Assembly: GCA_028023455.1 (NCBI GenBank)
Contig: JAQFVV010006215.1
Location: 5,129,230 to 5,193,229, forward strand
Direction of reading: 5' to 3'
Length of the DNA stretch: 64,000 bases
From: Epiperipatus broadwayi
Taxonomy: Eukaryota > Onychophora > Udeonychophora > Euonychophora > Peripatidae
Shown: piece by piece, positions 12,701-21,700 of the stretch
Numbering within the stretch: the first letter of the stretch is position 1
Layout of the letters: the number at the start of each line of letters is the position of its first letter
Translations under genes and position numbers: made by a program
The notes under the pieces: model-generated
Databases searched by the model: none
The model's input: only the letters and a program-made list of their open reading frames with translations
What the model was told of the DNA's origin: nothing

Positions 12701-15700
12701 AAGACAGTTGATGTTTTATATTTTATCAGAATTCTATTAGTTTTCAGTTTATTAGATTGTAATAAATATATATTGTATCATTTAGATCAAAGCATCTTTT
12801 CTCATTTTTATCCTTATTTAATTACTTTTTCTGGAATTGTCGAAAGTGTTAGTAGGAAATGAATAGACTTATGCATCCTAAGAGCTGTGTTGAAGGTGAA
12901 AGATTAAGAAGTTTCCTGATTTACATTTTGTAGTATTAAAATAGTTCTTATAAATATTTTATGAATTTCCAAAAAGTTTAAGAATATTTTTATAACAGTT
13001 TTAAAACAGGCAAAACTCACTATACATATTGTTTTTAATGGAAAAAGTTTGATAAAATAAAAGATTTAATAAATAAAAGTTATTTTTGTTTAGGCATTTC
13101 TGCATTATATCTATGTTGCTGTTTTAATCAGTCTTTTTTTACGTCTTATTATTACATCATAATTTTTGTCAGATTTTTTTTTAGTTTATAACTAAGAAGT
13201 AAAAATAAAATAATGTGTAAAAAAAGTTTTTTTCAATTATGCTTTTTTGTAAACAGTACTAGCCAACTAAAAAATGGAAAAATAATAATCTGACTAAAAA
13301 GTAGAAAAAAACTGAATCTCGGTTAATTTGCCATTCTTGGAAAATATCAGATCTTAAGAATCTAGATTTATTATAAAACAATTGGAAATTGCAGAATTAC
13401 TGTCATTTCATAAAAGAATTTGATGCTCAAATAAATAATAAAAATCAAAAAGGCCTCAAATGCTTTTATGAAATGACAATATTCTTGCAATTTTCAATTG
13501 TTTTATAACAAGTCTTGTTTTTTAAGATCTCTGATTACTTTTGAAGAATGGCAAATTAATCAAGATTCAGTTTTTTCTACTTTTTAATCAGCTAGTACTG
13601 TTTATATAAAAGCATTATTTTAAAAAAAACTTATTTTTACGTATTATTATAAATAATTTACAAATACAACACGTATATTGTATTCAACATGTATTGCCAT
13701 ACAGCAGATTACGGAACGAAAATTAAAATATCATTAACTGTTTGTTTGACATCCAAACAAGATATTCAAATTTGAAATTATCCAGCAAATGTAATGTCTT
13801 GGATTGAAATTTCATGGAAATCATTGCAAATTAATTTAGTTAGGAAAACAATACATTAATTTTGCAAATATATTGTACCTATATTGATATAGGCACATAT
13901 AATTTTATCTAAAATTATATTATTAAAATAATCGTTCATAAAAGAAAAACATAAAATTAAATGTTGAAGAGTTTATTGCAGCTTGTTTTCGAAAAGGATA
14001 AGAATCAAATAGTTTTCTAGCGTTAGTTTTAAAATAAAAAAGCTACAATTAATTAATCAGAAGGGGAGAGAGGTGTTTCGTTAGAGAAATTAAACTAAGG
14101 GTTATAAAAGGAAGTAAAGAGTTTTTATTAGTATTCGTAAAAATATAATTTAAAAAGTTAAAACATACAAATCTCTTTTCATTCAAGTTTAATTAAAGAA
14201 AAAATAATGTTAATTTAAAAATATGCGTGTGTTTTTATTAGAATTATAAAATGTTTAAATTTAGTAAATAAATGTTAGTTAATAAATTGTCTTTAAAATT
14301 AAACTTCATTTGTCGGTCAATTCTTTTTAACAAATTCTTTATCAAGTCTTTTAACCACTAATTATGTATAATCTACTAGTGATTACAAGTAGCTGAGCTA
14401 GTCTTGGATGTAACTTGGGCATTGAGTTAGTGGGCAATGTTCAAAGTGCATTATTTATCTTCTGGATGAATAGCTGGCGCCTGTGTTTATACTAAACAAA
14501 ATAGTGCTTTGAACTTGGTGTTGAATTCAACAGCCGAGAAGAAGTTATGTCCTGGAAATGTAACGCTAGTTATATATTTTATAGCTATCGTTTGGGCATA
14601 CATACTCTCCGAGTATGTTCTTCTCTGCCTAAGAGGCCGGTGTTTCGAATGTACATATTTGAACACGGTTCAAATGGCTTTACCCAACGTGGGCCGAACT
14701 TGTCATAAATGACAGTTAATTAAATACTTTGTTCTTGTTGAAAATAAAAATCTAGTTAAATTACGTATGTAAAAGTGTTTTAATTTAAAAAAAAAAAAAT
14801 TGACCGAAATTTTTTTTTTTTTTTTCGAAATGAAAAGAGATTTTGACATTTATGCTATCAAATCAGAGTCAATTAGATGTTATGGGCGGAGTTAAAGCAT
14901 TAAGATCGGATAGAGAAAGGACTAAAAGGGTGGAGTTAGCGTTTTTTTTTCGAAATGAAAAGAGATTTTGACATTTATGCTATCAAATCAGAGTCAATTA
15001 GATGTTATGGGCAGAGTTAAAGCATTAAGATCGGATAGAGAAAGGACTAAAAGGGTGGAGTTAGCGTGAGTTTCCGTCTTAGTAAGAAAAATAAATAAAT
15101 AAGTCGTATTTAAATTTAGTTTAACATAAGCGCTAGTACTTTGAAATTGAAATTTTTGAAAATGGATCCGAAAGAAAGCCCAATATATTTTAAAAATCCC
15201 CAGTTAGTGGAAAAAGAGAAACAAGAAGTATCTGAGACGCGAATGATGATGAATATGATGCAAGAGTTTAAAGAAGAATTGTGTCAGAAATTTGAACAAA
15301 GCCAACAGGAGATTAAAGCTGAATTCAAAGCAGAATTGATAAAAGAAATGCGTCAAGAAATTAAACAAAGTCAACAAGAATTGTGTCAGAAATTTGAGCA
15401 AAGCCAACAAGAGCTCAAAGAAGAACTCAAAACAGAATTGAAGGCAGAAATTAGTCAGGTTAAAACAGAAATTAAAGAACTCAGAGCAGAAGTAAGAGAA
15501 ATAAGATATGAGATAACGGTAAAGGTAGAGAAGAACCAAGAAGTTATAGAGTTAGATTTAATTAAAGAAAGTCAGGAAGTTGAAAAGGAAGTTGAGGTGA
15601 TAAAAGACATAGAAATTGAATTAGAATCAGATAGCGTTGTGATAAATAAAGTAGACACAAATGTAGATCAAGAAATAGAAGAAAAACATAAGTTCAAGGT

Positions 15701-18700
15701 AGTAGATAGTGTAGAAAAGTTTTTACAAAAATTTAAAAAGGTTAAAGTAAACGTTCGCATTCGCTGTAGACGTAGATTTAAAACAAAGAGGAAGCATAGG
15801 AAAAAATATTCACGATTAGGAAAAATACGAAGGTCTGTAAAGCTTAAAAGTTTTCTAATTTACAAGGCAGAAAATAGAACGGAAAGAGAAAGAGATAAAA
15901 TAGATTTTGATCAAGAAATATAAGTGAGAATATGGAGTATGATTTATATTATAAAATTAGTAGAAAGAAAGAAGGAACCGCCTGACATAGTTTAAAAGTT
16001 AGTAATCGGGCGGAATAGTAAAGGAAATAAACAAAAAAGACCAGAAATGGACTATGAGTCTAATATAATTATTTTGACGTAGGTAAAAAGCCTGAATTAG
16101 AATTTCGCTATTTAAAATGATGGATTGTTTTGTCAAGTAATAATAACGGAGGCTTCGCAAAATAAAAGATTTTTTTTCTCCACGCACATATTAATTAAGG
16201 AAATGTTCGTAAATAAACAGTTCAAATAAATAAAAATCAATAAAATCAAGTTAAATAAATGGGTCAAATTAAGGATTTAGAAATAATGTTTGTAGAATTA
16301 AATAAATGAATAAAATAACGAAAATACATAAAATAAAAAACAAGTTAAATAAATAAGTATAATATATCTGTAGAAAATAAATAAAATATTCGTAGTAAAA
16401 TAAAATAGTTTTTTGAATATACGCATGTTAAAATAAAAGTTTGTTTTGAATACCGTAAGTTAAGAAAAGGATATAAATAAATTGTTTAAAATAATCAAGA
16501 TAAAAATAAAAAAAATCTCTAGTAAAATAATAATGAATGAATCATAATAAAGCAAAATAGTTTTTTTTTTAATATACGCACGATAATATATAAGTTAAAG
16601 TAATGGGTTAAAGTAATATTGTAATATAAATAAATATGTGTCCGTGATAGTTTCAAAATAATATTGTAGCATAAATAAATATGGATAATGTTCATAATGA
16701 ATTTAAAAATAATATAAATGAAAGTCAATCTAAGTTGTATTAGGATCGTATAAGGGTTCGAATCTAAAGGGATGAGGGTAGTATTGAAATAAGTTAGATA
16801 AGGATTAAGTTTAAAGCTCTCGACTGGATAAATTCTAGTACCCGCAACGGATTGGTCGGGATCATTCCTCTTTTAAAAAGCGCACTGGCAACAACCAGAG
16901 TAAATCGTAAGTCACTTTTCAGGGTAGAATCCCCATATCTCGTACCTCGTTTTCCAAAGCGTAAGTCGGAAATGGACAGTTGAAAATTCCTGCCATTGCA
17001 GCTGCTTAGTCAAAGTCCGATCAAGAGAATCGGCAATCGTTTTCCAGGGCGTAAGTCGGAAATGGACAGTTGAAATTCCTGCCATTTGCAGCCACCTTTT
17101 CTTAGTCAAAGTCCGATCAAGAGAATCGGCAGCCGAAGCTTCGTTTATAAAAGTTCCCTGTGCCACAAATTTAGTTTGTCCTCGTGGTCATTATCCAGGA
17201 CAAACATTGTAAGCAATGTTACCAGCATAGAAAGAAGAAAAGCATAATTGGAGATTGCCCTTAGCATGGAAAAGGAAAAGATACCAAAAAGCAAACTTAG
17301 AAAGAATAATAAATTAAGATTTAATGTTGTCAGAGATAAAATGGTCAAAAATGAGATTTACTCTCAAAAGGAAGAGGGTGTAATGTACCTATATGATATA
17401 GGCACATATAATTTTATCTAAAATTATATTATTAAAATAATCGTTCATAAAAGAAAAACATAAAATTAAATGTTGAAGAGTTTATTGCAGCTTGTTTTCG
17501 AAAAGGATAAGAATCAAATAGTTTTCTAGCGTTAGTTTTAAAATAAAAAAGCTACAATTAATCAGAAGGGGAGAGGGGTGTTTCGTTAGAGAAATTAAAC
17601 TAAGGGTTATAAAAGGAAGTAAAGAGTTTTTATTAGTATTCGTAAAAATATAATTTAAAAAGTTAAAACATACAAATCTCTTTTCATTCAAGTTTAATTA
17701 AAGAAAAAATAATGTTAATTTAAAAATATGCGTGTGTTTTTATTAGAATTATAAAATGTTTAAATTTAGTAAATAAATGTTAGTTAATAAATTGTCTTTA
17801 AAATTAAACTTCATTTGTCGGTCAATTCTTTTTAACAAATTCTTTATCAAGTCTTTTAACCACTAATTATGTATAATCTACTAGTGATTACAAACAGCTG
17901 AGCTAGTCGTGGATTTAGGCGTTGAGTTAGTGGCCATTTCTCAAAGTGCGTTATTTATTCATCCTTGAATAGATAGTTGGCGCCCGTGTTTATACACAAA
18001 CAAAAAAAAAGTGCTTTGAACTTGGTGTTGAACTCAACAGCCGAGAAGAAGTATGTCCTGGAAATGTAACGCAGTAATATTTAGCTATCGTTTGGGAATA
18101 CTCTCCGATGTTCTTCTCTGCCAGAGGCCGGGTTAATTAATTCGAGGTAAAAAAGATTTTCTTTTTTGCAGTTTTTTTTAAATATAAATTCTATTGTTCA
18201 TTCATATAAAAACATACTCAAGAATTTAATTAACAATCTCAAGGAGGCTTACACACACACTTCACCACAGCCCTTATTCTTAAGTAAACCAATATTATCA
18301 AAGCAACATATCTAATTGTAGTATTGTCTTGACATCATATTACTATTTTGTTTTTTTAGGCATGAGGAATGTGGTCACATAATTTACATATGTTACTCAT
18401 TTATCTGTTAACATTTATGATTTATTATAATATATATATATGTGTGTGTGTATATTATTAATTTTTTTTTTTTTATTTATAGGGAATGTTTAACTCTTTT
18501 CTAGAAGCTGCTAAATTTGAGGGAGCAACTATTCGTTCTGTGAGTGGAATTAGAGGACAAATTAAAAAGGCCGTTAAGGTATATTTTTACATAGCACTTT
18601 CTTCTTAAATAGATAGATATATATAGATTTTCAGATATATCATAGGAATTATTCACTTTTAAAGACCAATCCAAATAAGACAAAATTCAGCAAATTCAAC

Positions 18701-21700
18701 GAATTTCTAATAAATTTGCAAAGCAATACATGTTAGATAGGTGAGGAGATAGATTAATTTTATAGTATTCACTTGTGTAGAAATGATAATAATTTTTATG
18801 GGGCACATTAAATATTTATAAACAAAGTTTTGAATTCCTATTATAAAGCACTCATAATCAAAATAACTTTGTTGATATGCTTTGTAAATACTATCTAATG
18901 TGTTATATGTTGATAGAGGAATAGTTCAGGTTTGAGAAGCTGTTTGTTTTATTGCATAAAATAGGGGTCTTTAAAGGTAATTGCACAAAGAATGTGGTTA
19001 TTATGTTCTTTGATGAAATCCTAATTCATCTGAAACTCAGTGTTCAGAATGTAATAAAGTTGTTTGTCTTCTTTTTTAGATATTTAGTGTTACTAATAGC
19101 TGCTGCAAAATGTCTCCTGAACCAACCAAGTTGGACATGAAATACTATTTAAATCCTAATTTTCCATTAATCAAGCATATTTCAAGACTTCTTGAACCCC
19201 AATAGTGAATAATTAATGGTGCAGATTTTCAGAATAATTTTTATGTTCCTTAATAAATCCTTCATAGTGTTTTGATCAAGTGATTTAGTTGCAATATATC
19301 TATTAGACAACAGTAATTTAATGGGTCCTGAATTCTAATGCAAAGAGACTACCATAATCATTTTCGGTTATTGTTCTTCTGGTAAAAAGCATATTTTTGT
19401 ACTGCAATCATTAACTAATCATGTTTTCACATTGTGCTATTAAAAATTTTTAATCTAATTTGCTTGTCTCTTGATAACATTTGTATACAGAATTTGCTCC
19501 CAAGTTGTAAAAAGGAAATCACTGGTCTTGCGCATTTTAAAAATTAGATAAATGTAATACTTGGATTGCCAATATATGTATTAAATTTTAGTTCTCTTAT
19601 TAGTTCTTGAAGTCCACAACAACTTTAATAATTCACAAAAACGTCATACTCATTCTGAAATTTCTCATCTATATAATATGGAGACCTAATACTGGCGTTT
19701 TATTTGCACAAGTTTTATGTGCTTGTTTTTTTTTTTCTGTACACACTAATTAGTTTTTCAAACCTCTGGTTTAGACTAAAATCTTCATGATCTTGAAAAT
19801 CTTTCTTCATTTCTTATATGTTCATTTTGATCTTGTCCACTAATTATTTATTCTTTTGGTTCTTCAGTATAGGATGAACATAAGATTTTGGTTAATAGAA
19901 AATGCTCTAACATCCTATTATATTTTACATCTGCTAATAGATATTAATTCTCAGCTACCATTATATATTACAAATAGTGAGTTTACAAGAGTGTTAATGG
20001 AAGCTATTTTACTGGTCTCCTATTGTCTGTATTTAAAATACTTTCCTATAATCCTAAGAATAGTTAGGGGTTTTAAAAGTTTATATATGTGTGTTTATTT
20101 TCTTAAGAAAGTTATTTTATACGCATGTGTAAAACTTATATAATTTTATTATAGAAATATAGTGGAGCTTTCCGAGCAACATTTGAAGATAAGCTATTAT
20201 TACAAGGTCAGTAAAGATTATATTTAAATTTTTATCTTATCTTTGCTAATAAAAATCATATGTTTAAACACAATACTATTATATGTGTGCTTGCTCTGTA
20301 ATTATATTATTTTGATTTATTTTATATTTGATAAACAATAATAATAATAATAAAACTTATCCTTTTATTAAATTTTTCATGAAATATAAATGGGGAAAAA
20401 TACAAAATAAAATAGTCAATCTCCGATTACTATCTCTTATAAATTATGATTAAAATGTTTTATATTGATTGGTCCTTAAAGAAAATATTAATTTTAGTGA
20501 TGCATACTAAGAACAATGAAAAATATATACTTCAAATTTTGTTAATTAAAATGAAGTAAACTATTTTGTTAAAAAATCACAGGTTAATTCAAAAGAATTG
20601 AGAAATTTGCCATCTCAAATGAATTGTTTATGAAAATATATAATTGTCTATGTAAATTTTAACATTAATTTACATTTCCAATCCATTGGGTAAAATTACA
20701 TTGAAAAGAGACTACATAAAAGTTTTATAATTTGTGCTAGAATACACATAAAAATAAAAGTTTTACATGAATCTTATTAAATGTAGCATTATTTATTCAT
20801 TCAAACATTAGAATAAAAGTAAATATGGTCTCAGTCTAAGATTTTACTTAATTAAAATAGTTATTTGCTTACCTTTATATTGTTAAATCTCAATGTGTTA
20901 TAACACTTCCTATCAAAGAAACTGTTATTTATAGACTTTCTGTTTTAATATTTGACTTTGAAGTTGAAGGCAAGACTGTCCAAAAACTATTATGATAATT
21001 TTTTTTTTTTTAAATGTGATGATTTTAAAATACTTTATATGTATTTAATGTTGTTGAAAAAGATAAATTATGAGGGTTTTCAGATCTTATGATGAATTAC
21101 ATTGTTTTTTTTTTTAAAAATCATATTTATTATTTCCTTTTTTAAAAATGGAATTATTATAAGAGTTAATGGGGAAAGAATTTGCAGTTTTAGAAATATT
21201 CCAGAATGGAGAATGATATTTTTATGAATTTAAATTGGGCCTTGAAATGAGATGTATACACACAGTGTTAAAATGAGTAAAAAAAATTTGATGATGATTG
21301 TAAAGTTTTAGCAAAAGGCTGATATTTGACTATCATATATTAAATAAAGTATTTATTAAAGTTTGTCATTATTTTATTGAAATGTCATCTTAATTCTTTA
21401 ATAATTGTTAATGTTTTGATTAAATTAATTTAGTGTAGTTAAATATAGAATGGAAAATTCAAGATTCTTTGATTAATTTCAGCTAATTAAGATAAAAAAA
21501 AATTCTGTTTATATCATTTGAATTGTTCTATTCAACTGTTCATGACTGTTATAATTTCTTGAAAAATAATTATTGTGTGTAATTAGATTATAGTAAAAAA
21601 TTTGAGGGCTACATATCATTTAATTTTAAAATAGCAAATCCTACAAGAAGTTCCGAGTTACATTACCTCACTATTCACATAATAATTTAAACTTCTAGAA

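Larger units (their letters stand above)
13874..18131 (+). mobile_element. Non-autonomous LTR retrotransposon encoding only a coiled-coil protein
   Basis: Two direct repeats starting TGTACCTATAT (13874 and 17384) enclose about 2.7 kb. After the left LTR is a primer-binding-site-like sequence (14675-14695, TGGC...CCCAACGTGGGC, close to the tRNA-Lys type). A polypurine tract AAAAGGAAGAGGGTG (17366-17380) lies immediately before the right LTR. The signals set the orientation as +, the same as BMS1. The interior carries one intact ORF (15162-15923) and no protease, RT or integrase, so the element must borrow these. I found no clear target duplication; the right LTR seems shortened at its 3' end. 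Confidence 0.8.

Noticed and set aside
14826-15066. CRISPR-like array
   Set aside because: Only two 125-bp units in direct contact, with no spacers; simple tandem duplication in a eukaryotic element.
15204-15539. 111-codon - strand ORF
   Set aside because: Mirror frame of the coiled-coil ORF on the + strand; Phe/Leu-rich composition is the shadow of Glu/Lys codons.
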